Shown: positions 10,401-22,013 of the stretch, piece by piece
How positions within the stretch are numbered: the first letter of the stretch is position 1
Layout: every line of letters starts with the position of its first letter
NCBI GenBank assembly: GCA_022059125.1
Contig: JAEUWY010000005.1
Span: forward strand, 5,704,001 to 5,768,000
DNA: 64,000 nt
Direction of reading: 5' to 3'
DNA from: Corynespora cassiicola
Lineage: Eukaryota > Ascomycota > Dothideomycetes > Pleosporales > Corynesporascaceae
Notes under the pieces: generated by a model
What the model was told of the DNA's origin: nothing
Databases searched by the model: none
What the model saw: only the letters and a program-made list of their open reading frames with translations
Made by a program: the position numbers and the translations under genes

Positions 10401-13400
10401 CTCAGGTGGCGGTTCCTCGGCCGGTTGCTCGACAGTTGAAGGCTCAGCTGCAGCTTCCTCGGTGTCAATGGCAGTAGAGTCAGTCATCTCTGGTGGAGGC
10501 TCGACTGCAGCTCCCTCAGTCTCTGGCGCTGGTATATCAGAAACCGACTCTTTTGCGTCATCTAAAGGCGGTTCGGCACTATCCTCAGATGGTGGTGAGC
10601 TGTCACCTTGTGCATCTGGTGCATTGGGTACTGAGTCAGCAGCAGGAGTTTCTGGCTCAGAATCTTTAGCAGCCGATTCATCCTGGGTCTCGGCGCTTGT
10701 CTCCTGCTTCTCCTGTTCCCCATCGTCATTTTGAGCCTCCGTATCGGCGAGTATCTCAACTTCGGGGCTGGCAGAAGCATCATCGGCGTTTTCTTGGCTT
10801 GGCTCTTCCGTTGGCTCTTCGACTTTCGCTGCCGCAGCTTCTTCGGATGCAGCCACGTCTTTCACATCTTCTGCTAGACCATCTGTATCTTCAGTCATCT
10901 CAGTCACTGCTTCAGCTTGTGTTTCTTCAGGAGACACCGAATTCGGTTCAGTGTGAGTAGTTTCTGTCGTGGAGGCTGAGGCTTGAGGCTCTTCCGGTCC
11001 TTCTGCATCGTTTGGTGAAGGCGGTTTGGCGCTTTCGTTCTCGAGTACTTCGGGGGTAGCTTCAGGTTCTGGCTCAGGCTCGGGTTGGATAGCTTCACTG
11101 CCATCCCTTTTGCTTGTGTCGTCCTCAACACTTAGTTCGAGACCTTCGGTAGAAGTGGGTGGTGTTTCTCCAATCAGACTGGCAGCTTTGGTAGCTTCGC
11201 CATCTTCCTTGACATTGTCGGATTCAACTACGGACGAGTTAGGGCTCTCATTAACGGAAGGCTCGCTTGGATCTTCCAAAGCATTCGAATCGTTGGTCGA
11301 CATCAAAGTTTCTTGAACACTTTCTTGACTTTGAGACTCGGGTTGTGCCTCAAGGTCAGGCGTATCTTGTTGAGATGCTGCTTCAACACCCGGTACATCG
11401 GCCTCAGTTTCTCCGCTTGAGGTAACTTCTTGCGACGAAGACTCTTCGGTGGATGCTTGACCTGTAGGGTCTTCGGGAGTTTGCACGTCTGGAGCTTCCC
11501 CGGAGGGCTCAGGAGATGGCTCGGGGTTGGATTCCGCCATGTCGGACTCCCCCTTCGAACCAGCTTCTGGTTCTGGTTTTGTTTCTTCAATGACCACGGC
11601 CATGCCTGATACCGAAGCACTGTTGGATTCGTCTGTCAAGGCGACATCGACAGCGGGACTTGCAGTGTCAGCCTCGTCAGATCCCTGTTCACTTGATTCG
11701 GGTAGGGTGTCTGTATAGCGTTAGAGATTGGTTTGGGATCGATTTCACGGCATGGAGAATATTAAGAAAAGAAAAAGAATAGTGGCTGATGGCCAAAGGG
11801 TGGAGAATAAAGCCAGACGGATTGCTTGGAAACACCGCGTGGGGTAAGACAACGCAGAGCGGGTGCTTAGCATAGCAATATGTTCGACGAATGACTGCAT
11901 GTCGCGATTCGCGGCAAAACTCCTGCATGCATGGCTGCAACCCGAAACTCGCCTCACTTGCGTGCTACCTCACGTGATGATAAGGCATGCTGAGTAAAGA
12001 ATGGGCCACGGCCCACCGCACCAATAGCCAAGAGAAATCATCTTGACTGCACAATATTGGCGAAGCGAGTGAAAAAGCAATTCTAAGAAAAGTAACATAC
12101 CGTCAGGTACCCGAGGGGCTGCGTCATTCTCTGGCGATTCAAGTTGAGCCTCACCATTACTCTCTGAATCTAGTGTTGCCTGCTCCGCAGAAGTATCGAC
12201 TTCTTCTGGGCCCTCAGTTTCTGATTCGGATTCTGAATCAGATGCGTCCCACTCGTTATCGCTGGTGTCCTCGCTATCGGGTTCATCAGTGGGTTCTTGG
12301 CCTCCAGCTGGCAGGTCGGCATCATCTGCTTCATCGGCATCATCGGAAGCACCATCTTTAGATGGTGGATCGCTTGCTGGTGATTCCTTGGGTTCCTCAG
12401 TCTCAGAAGGAGTCGAGGTAGATTCAATTGGCGTGGGCTCCGTATCTTCGGTGGCTGTTTTATCGCCGTTGTCTGTATTTTCGGCTGCATCGACTGGCTC
12501 AGATGAAGATTGCGTGATCTTTTCTTCTGTCACTTCTGCGGCTACATTCTGTTCAGGCAATGGTGTTTCCGTAGCTTCTTCGGGAGCTTTGGGCTCTTCT
12601 CCAGCTGGCCCATCCGTACTAGACGCTTCGTTCGGAGCCTCGTCGTTAGGTGGGGCTTGCTGTACCTCGTCGTTTGACGATTCTGCCGCAGCGGTAGCCG
12701 CGTTCGGACCATCCGCCTGAGATGTTGCATCTGGCTGTTCCTCGGTCTTGGCTGTTTCGTCGGCGTTGGACTGAGGCTCCGCTGCAATATCAGGTTCCGT
12801 TGGAGGCTCGGGCTGATTTTCGGTCGGCGTACTTTCGGCAGGTGTATCATCGCCGGTAGGTTCAGGTACTGATTCATCTACTGCAACGGGCTCACTCTCG
12901 GTAGCCGGTTCACCTTCGACATTAGGCTTACTTTCAGTAGTTGTTTCAGGCCCGCCCGCTGGTTCACTCGGGGGTGGCTCTTCACCATCAGCCGATGACT
13001 GTTCTGACTCGGGAGTGATGTCCGGGACATCTGCGGAAGATGCCAAAGCAGATTCTTGTTCTAGAGCGGGCTTAGAATCAGGCCCCGGCACCATTTCAGT
13101 GACCTCTGTGGGGGCATCTACAGAGTCAGGTTCAGGTGCAGGCTCGCTCCCTGATGTAGACTCAGGCACAGGAGTATTTTCAGTGACAGAATCGGCGAGA
13201 GTCTCGTCCCCAGCTGGCGCTTCAGCATCCGTAGAAGTATCAATAGGAGCTTCTGGTTCTGTTGGCGCTTCCTTTTCTCCAGTAACTTCAGGCTCGGGCT
13301 GGGTGGGAGAATTGGCAGCAGGCTCAGAGGAAGGGTCAATAGTTGACTCAGTCGGCTCAACAGGTGTGTCGGTAGAGGGCTCAGGGACGGGTTCAATCGC

Positions 13401-15351
13401 AACTTCCGCAGCAGAAGGCTCGGCAGGGGCCTCAGCGGGAGGTTCAGCGGGCTCAGTTGAGTCGGCAGAAGGTTCAATAAGCGTCTCGGCAGACACTTCA
13501 GTGGACGGTTCGGGGGCGGAATCATTAGCAACTTCCGCAGTAGACCCAGCGGGCGACTCAGCAGAAGGCTCGACAATTGGCTCGACTGGCTCAGTTGACT
13601 CGAGTGGAGTGTTAACTAGTGGCTTAACAGGAGGCTCAACAGCAGATTCGGGTGCTGGTTCGGCAGGAGCTTCGGCAGGAGGTTCAGCAGGAGGCTCAAC
13701 AGGAGGTTCAGCAGGAGGCTCAACAGGAGGTTCAGCAGGAGGCTCAACAGGAGGTTCAGCAGGAGGCTCAACAGGAGGTTCGATGGGATCCTCAGCGGGA
13801 GGCTCAGCGGGAGGTTCGATGGGATCCTCAGCGGGAGGCTCAGCGGGAGGCTCGATGGGATCCTTAGCGGGAGGCTCAGCGGGAGGCTCAGCGGGAGGTT
13901 CGACGGGATCCTCAGCGGGAGGCTCAGCAGCGGGTTCAACAGATGGTTCGGTAGGGGCTTCGATAGGAGGCTCGACAGGCGGTTCGGGAGTTTCCGCGGG
14001 GGGCTCAGCGGGAGGTTCGGCAGGTGCTTCGACAAGAGCTTCGGCAGGCGCTTCGGCCTCGACTGGAGGTTCAGGATCAACCCCCCTATCGCCTTCAGAG
14101 ACTTGTTCCGCTGCTACAACATCATCTTGAACATCCGTCTTGTCACCGTCTTCAGAGTCATCCTTGTCACCCTTCTTGCTGATCTTCTTACCCTTGGACT
14201 TCTTGTCATCTTTCTTCTTCTTCCGTTCCTCCGCTTTACTGAGTTTTGTTTTTGCAGGGGGGATCTCCTTTTCTATAGGCTTCTTCTTCTCTTCTCGAGG
14301 GCTCAAGAGAGAGGGCCTTCGCTTCTTCTTGATGTCTTTCTCGGCCTTCTTCTCCTCTTTGGGGGGAGGGGCTGGCTGGGGGTCCCTGATTCGAACAAAA
14401 GCAGTCGCCTTGCGCTTCTTCTTCTTACCAACACTCGCTGCATCTGGATCTTTGACGTCAGATGCAAAATGGACAAATTTCTCCTCGTGGGACTTCTGGG
14501 GTTTCGCAGCAGCCTGCTCGGACTCACCACTCTTCTCACTCTCCGCAACAGGCTCAGGCGTTGGATCTGCTGGAGGCGGGGTTTCTTCAACTGGCGCAGG
14601 GGCACTTGGTGGCGGAGGCGGCGTTTCGCTTGCTGGAGGGCCTTCCTCGGACTCCGCAGTTGCTGATTCTTCGACGGGTGGTGCCGGTGGGCTTACATCG
14701 ACAGCAACACCTCCTGCTTCCGTATCGCCAGGGTCGGTGGGAACCATAGGTTCTATGCCATCGCCATCCTTCTTCTCGTCGGCGGGCGGTGGGGCCGTTT
14801 CTTCAGGAGCAACCGGCTTGTCACTGGCCTCGGGTCCAGGAGGTTCATCCTTGATATCTTCGGTCTTTGCTTCGGATTCACTGGCGGGACATGCATCGCC
14901 GTCCTTGCTCTGAGGTGCTTCTGGCGTGGCCTCTTCTGACTTCGCCTCCGGGGTAGGATCTGATGGTGGGGCATTAGATGCCTCTTCTGGTTGCGCCGGT
15001 TCGGGATCAGCTGGTGGTGCCTCAGGTGCCGGCGGCGGAGGCTCAGGGGCCTCGACTAAGGAGATCTCTTCAGCCGAGGCGCTGGATGAGCCTGTGGCAT
15101 GGTCAATTGAAATGGTATGTAAATGTTAGTCGAGTATACTCACCCGCCTCATCTTCTTCATCTTCGCCCTCACTTGGTTCGGCTTGGGCGACGGCGGGAT
15201 GATAGAATGTTGGGGCAGGCGGCACTGCTATTCGTCGAAAGACGGGCTGTGCAGAGGTAGGTGAAGTGGCATAGAAGGATTTGCCTGTGTTGTGGGCAGT
15301 ACCGAAGGGGTTCTGCCACGGCGAGATCGAGACTTCGGCGAACTGGCGCAT
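7440..15351 (-). CDS. giant low-complexity Pro/Glu/Ala-rich protein with C-terminal charged coiled coil
   Basis: Exons 15351-15144, 15091-12101 and 11710-7440 join in phase to about 2489 residues. Residues 1-69 are ordinary in composition. Next comes a Lys-rich block (KKKKRK, KEEKK, EERKKKKDD), then well over 1000 residues dominated by Pro, Glu, Ala, Val and Ser with internal tandem repeats. From about residue 1950 the chain becomes Arg/His/Ser-rich, and ~2000-2230 is a highly charged EERR/REEE heptad-like coiled coil. It ends with Ser/Arg-rich sequence and GGFKGFFKKIVA. No enzyme domain, signal peptide or membrane segment is visible. I cannot assign a function; a scaffold or tether, such as the huge poorly conserved septal proteins of filamentous fungi, is one possibility. 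The two long exons could be called as separate genes, but the frames meet exactly at good splice sites and exon 3 has no early ATG of its own. Confidence 0.72.
9714..9866 (-). repeat. 51-bp coding tandem repeat
   Basis: Three near-identical 51-bp copies, each encoding 17 residues around AAPQDPEPAAEQPAEED, lie inside exon 3 of the giant gene. Copies differ by a few substitutions and keep the frame, with weaker diverged copies on the lower-coordinate side. Confidence 0.75.
11711..12100 (-). other. 390-nt intron of the giant gene
   Basis: The gtatgt donor at 12100 and tatacag acceptor at 11711 join the two long exons in phase 1. It is far longer than the ~50-nt introns elsewhere in the window. 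Confidence 0.6.
13678..13900 (-). repeat. 24-bp and 36-bp coding tandem repeats (PPAEPPVE / PIEPPAEPPAED)
   Basis: About four perfect or near-perfect 24-bp units (13678 to ~13780) encode alternating PPAEPPVE. They are followed by 36-bp units to ~13900 encoding PIEPPAEPPAED-type sequence. All stay in frame with exon 2 of the giant gene, so length can change by whole repeats without a frameshift. Confidence 0.8.
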
Positions 15352-18300
15352 TGCTGGACAAACAATTGAATTGTGGTCCTTGGGTGGCCAGATATGAGAA
15401 TTGATGTACTACTGCTATTTTTTACGCCCTTCCCGATCCATTACAGTGTATAAAAAGGACGCAAGCAACGACGACATAAGACGTGGGGTGAGGGGATTTG
15501 GTGTGGAGAAGCGAATAGGACCTAGGGACCAAGGGACCAAGGGACCAAGTCAGAAGCAGGCACGACTGGGAAGGGGGTCGTGGCTAGGATGAGACGGAAT
15601 CAGAGAGTGCTCGCGAAAGTTGACGAAAGAGAAATGCAGGAGTAAAGTCACAAGACAAAATCCAGAAAAAGACCTGAGGGCTTAATTGAAAGCCTCACGC
15701 ACATAGTCGAAACGGACCGGAAGCCTCGCGCTGGGAAATCCCGTGCTTTCCCGCAGGGACGCAGTTGGGGCTTGGCCGGCCCTATTGGAGCCACGTCAAG
15801 GGAGGAGACGATGCCCACAGTGCGAGAATTTCAGGCCGGGGAGGTGGAAGGTCGCCGCCGCTGGGATGACCCCATTGGCCTGTGTCTCGATTCGGCCTCT
15901 AGCCGCATGGCCGTCTGGGCCCGTGGGACCGTCGGGCTGGTCGCACTGCGTTCGTTGTCACCGTCAACGGTCTGGGAGTGCGCCATCGGGCGGTTGCGCG
16001 CGTGGGGAATGGGTGCGCGACGGCGGCGAGCGGTGCCAGCTCTTGCAGCGCCCAATTTGCTGGCCAGACGGGCAATGGGTGGGTGGATGGGTCAATGGGT
16101 CAGTAGGCCAGTAGGCCAGTGCCGTACCACCAGACGGGCCAGCGATGCAGGGGCATTCGGGCGGCCATGCCTGCGGCCGCGGTGCCGCCATCGTCACATC
16201 GTCATGGCTAGGTGAGGAGCGTGAGAGAGTTGATGAGTGAGGCGTGACGTGTTCGACGAATGGACGCTTCTGTGTGGACAAGGTTCCTCGGCTGCGCCTT
16301 CCCCGAACCGGCCGAACCGTCGTGAACTCGCCTTCTCACGCCTTGCAGCCCGCGCGACGTGGGACGCAATGCCACCACCAAGCTACTACCTACCACCACC
16401 TGGCCTCCAAGACTCGAGCCCTCTCGGTCGCAGCTCTGGGGCATGCCGCGTGCCATTGGCGTCCCGCACTTGCTCCGGCTGCTCCGTCTGCTCCGTTGGT
16501 CGCAAGTCCCAGTCTCACCTCCCTGGGGTGCTGGCACTGTCGTGATGATGTGCATCCAGTAATCCGGACGTGGGGTTATTACACAGCGGCTATCGAGCTT
16601 CGATAAAATCAACCGTGGGTAAGGCTGGGCGACGAATGCCAGGTCTGAACGTGTTCGCGCCTGAGTGCCTGACCTCCCAATCATGGAGTGTGGGGATGCA
16701 GCCAACCTTGCTCCGGTTCATCTACGCTGGCCTCGAAGCGACAACGTGGTGTCGAGAAACTGCACCTCGCACTGGCTGAGTCGGGGCGTCGGAGTTGGAC
16801 TTGCAGTTGTTCATGCCCTTTCGAGCTCGCCTGGCAGATCGAGCGGCAGCGGCCGTCCCAACGCACACGCCCACTACAGCCACGTTGACCATCCCAGTGA
16901 CCCGTGGACCAAGATTGACTGACCTGGCGCCGCATTTGCACGTTGCGAGCGGACCCGTCGACATCGACATGGTGGCCAGCTTTGAGTGCGCACATGGATG
17001 GTATTGCGCGTCTCTACCAACTCCATGCGTATTCTTCTTCTCGTATTTCCCATGTCGCACTGTGCGCTTAGAATCGGTGCTTGCATCAATCTAAATGTGA
17101 GGAATTTTGCGCCTATGCTCCATGGCGGCACATGCGAGTGCATATTGGAGCCCAGCTTGGGCTCGCCTTTCGTCCTGCGGACATGACCAAGTCAGGAACT
17201 AGTCGCTGATGCGTGAAGACGCACATAATCACCTCGTGGATCACCATCGTGCGCTTGATCGGTCTGCCTCGACATTATGGCCCGCATGCTTACGAGCAAA
17301 AGAAAGTCCCAACATTTCCATGTCATCGACCACCACCGACGCCTGTACGAGTGTCAGGTCACTACCAAAAAAAAAGGGCCCGGTTTTGGGCATGTCTTGT
17401 ACGGCATGATGAACCTAAAACATTTGTCGTGATTGCAGTGGTCAGGCTACCCCGGCTTGCGTCCATGCCCCCAAGAAAACCGACAACAGAGCACATGGAG
17501 TTTCCTGGAATTCTCGCAAAAGGAAGAAAGTTCTACTCTACCAGCAAATCCCTCCAGATGAGCTTCTTTTTAGTGCCGTGCTCTGCGAAATGACTTCAAA
17601 TCTTGCATCCCTTGCCCACGGACCAGCGTTGTTGTCCAGTCCATAACGTGGCACGGCGATTTCTGGAGCAAGAAAGGGGTCTTCTCGTCATCCTCTACCA
17701 TGATTTCCCTATTCACTCTCTTATCGTCTCTATTTTTCGGCCCTTCATATGCCTGCGTGCGCCAAAGAGGTGGATCACACGCCTAGGGGGGTAATGTATC
17801 GAACTCACGTAGAGTCGAGAATCGGATTCTCAAAGTCAACTTGAGCCATGTTTACAGTTTATACCACTGGTCAAAAATCTGTTGTTGTTTTTTTCGATTT
17901 TTGTGTGCGACTGTGGTGGTTTCTATCAGTGTCGCTTAGGAGCGACGGTGGGTGATCCTGAGGTCGACATAGGACTAGTTGCCCCAACCAACCGTGATCA
18001 ATGATTTGCATTACAGACTGTTCTGGTAGCATCTATATCAATGCACACAAGTGTGGTCTCATTTCCTACGTCTCACTTCTACATCTGCTTTTGACTCTCC
18101 ACAACTGTTCGGCGGTCCCCTCTATTCCACAATTTCACGGCGCTCGGACGAGACGATTTTGACGCTACGCTCCTCACGCCGTGAATTTACGGCCCTGTAG
18201 CAATAGACTCTAGCAGGAAGGTACCCCCAGTTGCCATGGAATCTTCATGTGCTGCCAACGGCGAATCCACGTTGCCACTAGAAGACCAAAAGCCCCGAGC

Positions 18301-20315
18301 GATGCCAAAGATGAGTATGGAAGATTCGAAGACAGTATGCCTATGTAAAGCTGGTTCTAAGGGCATGATATGTGGTATATGTGCCCTCGCGGCTGTGGAG
18401 TTTTTCCTGGCTGTCAAGCCTTGTAAGCCAGTGGGTCCCGCCATCTTCACAACAGATGAGCTCATCCCTATCTTCAAGAATCCCCAAGAAGACTGCCGTC
18501 GCTGTTTGAAACAGGTGTATGATGAAAGAATCTCTCAACCGCATACGGACATCTACGTAGGCAACCCGGCATGTGCTCAACTCATGGCCGCAAACAAGGA
18601 GAAGGACACGCCTAGTATAGTTGTTTCACCAAGCGAGCGTTCCAGCCCGACCATCGACTGTAAAACTTGGAGTATGTTTGGCTACCTGAATCGTCCTGGA
18701 TTCAGATTAGAGGTTGCTTGGAGGCCTTCACGAGGGAATCCACCTTTGTCAGCTTCCCAGATAAAGCGCGTGGGGAGAAATGGTACATCACCAACTCGGG
18801 TGTCGGCTCAAGAATGATGCGCAGCGCACGAAGCCAAAACCTCAAGCACAAAGTAGGATATCTTACCGTTTAAAGTTTGAGATGAAAAGAAACAATGGGC
18901 AAATGTTCTTCCATGACTCTTGTACCTATCTGGGTACCCAAGTACATAACTTCTTCGATCCTAGCTGTGGTTTCACGGCCGTGGCAGTGCTGCGCTCTCT
19001 TCCAGATACCTGCCTAGGTAGCCAGGCATCCACGGAAGGGCATTGGTAGACTTTTCCAACCCAAGCATTTCCAGATAACTGGTATAGAGCACCGCCGCCT
19101 TTCGGAGTCGCGGCTACCAACCTTGGAAGACACAATCGCGCGTGCTGGACGCGCCTTCCATCTTCAACATGGGCAACGATCGCAAAGCACAGGAGCAGCT
19201 ACCTAGGCAGGCACTTCGCCTCCTAGCCTTCTTCCACATATTGGAAACTCGCTCACTCGTTGCCTAATTTCGCTCAAGTCATGCGACTTCGCCGCGCCCT
19301 TGTACACGACGCGTATCTGTCTCTGGAGAAATCAGGCCACTTAAGCGTGGATCCCCTGGCTGAATACCCTTCCGAGAGCGACACAGAGAGCGGCGTACCC
19401 CAGAGTGCGCAGAAACGAGCTGCTTCTGTAGGTATGTGTTTGCCGAGTTACTCTTCAGCGATTTCTCATGCTCATCGGATTCGGGGCCTATATTCAAGCG
19501 GGTCTGCCATGGAATAGCCTAAAGCCGGATTGAAGTCGACGGGGAGAGAAGACTGGTGGCTAGATATCGGATAGACGATTACATCTTGCTCGCGAGTACT
19601 ACGTTGGCGATTCTCCAAAGCACTTCTACGGTGAACCACCCTTAATTTGAGATGAAGGAAGTCCCGGAGGTTCTAAACAATTTAATGACGATAAATTGTT
19701 CGAGGCATGGTAGCTGTCTACTTATTGAGGCGGAGTGATCTCGAAAGAGCCAGGGGGAAATTTCATGCATGGTTTTTTATTCAACAAGGCAGCGAGGCTC
19801 AAGTACTGCGCTTATTTCACAGTATCACGTTAAGTAATCTTGTCAATACACTTGAAGACTGTTTTTCTATCCTCTTCTGTCCCTTCATTGCTCTCAACTC
19901 ATCTGAAGATGATTTAAAAGCGAACAAGGTGGATTAGTTAAAGACCATTGTCCTTATATCTACGAATGTCAAAGATTAAGTTGAAACAATTGAACTATAA
20001 GATTCAGACAAAAAATCGAATACAAACACAGGGCGCTTTTATCTCAGAAATCTTTACTGGTTGCTGGGCACTGAGTTTTGACCATGGGTAGCCAATGAGA
20101 TAGTCGCATTTTACGATCCTGATACGGGTTAGTGTCCGTGCCGCGTGATTTCATCGGATGCCCAGGTGATCTCGCGATCTCGCGATCTCGCGCCTGATTG
20201 CACTCTGCACGTTGTCGCCATCATGCAACGCAGTGTTCTACCACAAACGCAACAGTACTATTCCACCAAAACCTCTTGCTCCAGCTCAAATATCACGATC
20301 CATGACCCTTAGCCG
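15352..20315. other. 5-kb stretch without a confident gene
   Basis: Between the start of the giant gene and the plus-strand gene at 20316 I find no frame with family resemblance, although short overlapping frames exist in all six frames of the GC-rich part (15.7-17.2 kb). Features seen are a short GGGACCAA tandem run near 15520-15550, imperfect repeats of gggtcaat/gtaggcca near 16080-16125, and three ctcgcgat units near 20170-20190. The half nearest 15.4 kb should contain the giant gene's promoter. A weak 193-codon frame at 18236 is listed separately. Confidence 0.45.
18236..18817 (+). CDS. doubtful 193-residue open frame
   Basis: A continuous plus-strand frame starting with ATG encodes a cysteine-containing protein with one weak hydrophobic stretch (IC..ALAAVEFFLAV). 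I recognise no family, and a 96-codon antisense frame overlaps it. It is kept only because it is the longest frame in a 5-kb gap; it may be chance or the remnant of a gene. Confidence 0.15.
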   Translation: MESSCAANGESTLPLEDQKPRAMPKMSMEDSKTVCLCKAGSKGMICGICALAAVEFFLAVKPCKPVGPAIFTTDELIPIFKNPQEDCRRCLKQVYDERISQPHTDIYVGNPACAQLMAANKEKDTPSIVVSPSERSSPTIDCKTWSMFGYLNRPGFRLEVAWRPSRGNPPLSASQIKRVGRNGTSPTRVSAQE

Positions 20316-21479
20316 ATGCCCACACATACACCCTCACCGCACCGCTTCTTAGCGCCACACCCGCCATCGACTCAAAAGCCCAAACCAAAGCCGCCGTCCG
20401 CGTTACGAAATGGCTACTCTGCCTATTCTCCGAAGCCTACATTCTCCTCAAGACCACTAGGAATATCGGGAACACAAACACGAAGAGTCACATCAGGGAA
20501 GAGATTCGTGCTTGATGGTTCGCGGGACAAGCAGGCTGGAGGCGAGAGCGAGGCATGGCATCCTCAAAGCTCCACGCCCCTCACAAAGCCAGCGCGCAAA
20601 CTCCAAAGAGTAGAAAGCATCGATGAGGCGTCCGAAAGCAGCCAAAACACTACCCTGGCGGACCAAGATGGCGACTCGATCATGCGCTCCGTTGAAAACG
20701 TCGGCCCGATCGAAGACGAAGGCGACGAAAACGAAGACACCGAAGAAGAAGAAATGCTTTTCGAAACCTACGAGTGCAACAAACGCCGACGCATCACACC
20801 GCAACCCCCCTCCCCTCCGCCTCATTCCATCCCACGGGTCGCGCGCCCCGAGCCCGAGACCCCACGCCCGCCATCCACATCCTCGCACCGCTTCCGCGTT
20901 CCCGCCCCCAAGACACCCGCCCCCTTCACCGCATCCGCCACCACAACACCCACCACAACCACAACCACAACCACAACCCCGGCCCCGAATCCCCGCCCCC
21001 ACTTCATCATCCCCCGCCACCCCCCCTCCCCGTCCAAAGCCGCGCCCGCAGCCCCCCTCACCGAGATCTTCTCCCCGAGCCGCAAGTCCCAAAAGTACGT
21101 TCCGGACGGGATGGCGAGCACGCTGCAGGCGTGGATCGTGGAGACGGCGAGTACCGGGTATGCGGCACAGAACACGGGGGTTGTGTACGGGCGCGAGCGC
21201 GAGGAGGGGGTCAAGCTCAGGGTGAGGGTTGGGAGTGTCGGGCAGGGGAGGGCTGAGGTGGAGTGTTTTGCTGGGGGCGTGGTGTTTGTGGATGGAGAGG
21301 TCGAGGGGGGGTTGCGTGGGCAGGATGCTGGGGTGAGGGTTTTGCTTGCGGGGAAGGGGGGTGCGAGGGGGACCGTCAGGGTTGCGGAGGGGAAAGTGGT
21401 TGGAATTAGGGCGCCGGTATGGGATGTTGACGTTCAGGGAGAGAAGTGGGTTGTTGGCGTGGATTGGGTCATCTTATAG
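20316..21479 (+). CDS. conserved-looking Pro-rich protein with C-terminal beta-rich domain
   Basis: A single-exon frame of 387 residues. The first ~250 residues are disordered: Pro/Ser/Thr-rich, with an acidic patch (EDEGDENEDTEEEEM), a basic patch (NKRRR) and a run of threonines encoded by ACC/ACA repeats near 20945-20980. The last ~120 residues, starting at FSPSRKSQKYVPDGMASTLQAW, look like a folded domain rich in alternating Val/Gly (VKLRVRVG, VECFAGGVVFVDGEV), possibly an OB-like or other beta-barrel fold. The pattern suggests a nuclear DNA- or chromatin-associated protein, but I cannot name a family. The start is the first ATG of the frame. Confidence 0.6.
   Translation: MPTHTPSPHRFLAPHPPSTQKPKPKPPSALRNGYSAYSPKPTFSSRPLGISGTQTRRVTSGKRFVLDGSRDKQAGGESEAWHPQSSTPLTKPARKLQRVESIDEASESSQNTTLADQDGDSIMRSVENVGPIEDEGDENEDTEEEEMLFETYECNKRRRITPQPPSPPPHSIPRVARPEPETPRPPSTSSHRFRVPAPKTPAPFTASATTTPTTTTTTTTTPAPNPRPHFIIPRHPPSPSKAAPAAPLTEIFSPSRKSQKYVPDGMASTLQAWIVETASTGYAAQNTGVVYGREREEGVKLRVRVGSVGQGRAEVECFAGGVVFVDGEVEGGLRGQDAGVRVLLAGKGGARGTVRVAEGKVVGIRAPVWDVDVQGEKWVVGVDWVIL
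20945..20982 (+). repeat. ACC/ACA (poly-Thr) microsatellite in coding sequence
   Basis: A run of ccacaacc-type units encodes consecutive threonines in the disordered part of the 20316-21479 protein. Confidence 0.7.
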
Positions 21480-22013
21480 TTGATGTGATGGCATGTGAAG
21501 CATGTGCCCAATATACGAATTACGAAGGATATGAAGGTACGGCCGGAGATCGCATTCATTGCACGAGGTTCGGAGATTGTATCGGATAGGAGTTTGAATT
21601 ACTGTTCTGTGCTGGCTTTACGTGTTGTGCCATTCGTCCATGTTCTTCTTCAGCTGATGACAGTGTCATACTCCGCGATACCCAAAGCTTTCTGAGACGA
21701 AAATCCTCTACTCGATTCGTGCGTACGCCTCTGATTGAGCATGCAATTGTATTGAGTTACCAAGAATAGCTTGCTCAATGCCCTCTACCTCAGAAGCAGT
21801 CCATCCGATAGCGATCCCCAATCCCAACCCTAGAACGCTCGCCAGCAAAGCACCCTCTATTACAACCCAGAGCCCAAGCTTCAACATACGCCCCAAGCCA
21901 TCCCCAGCAAAATGGTATCAAAAAAAAAAACGGAGAAACCCAATACATCATCAATCCATCCGATCCTGAGGGCCAAGCCCCCAGCTGCAAGTCCCAACCT
22001 CCCCCGGATTCCA

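Noticed and set aside
12265..14913. Several long Ser/Gly-rich plus-strand frames (up to 371 codons) opposite the giant gene
   Set aside because: They are the complement of Pro/Glu/Ala repeat codons; the minus-strand exons have matching splice sites and a plausible protein.
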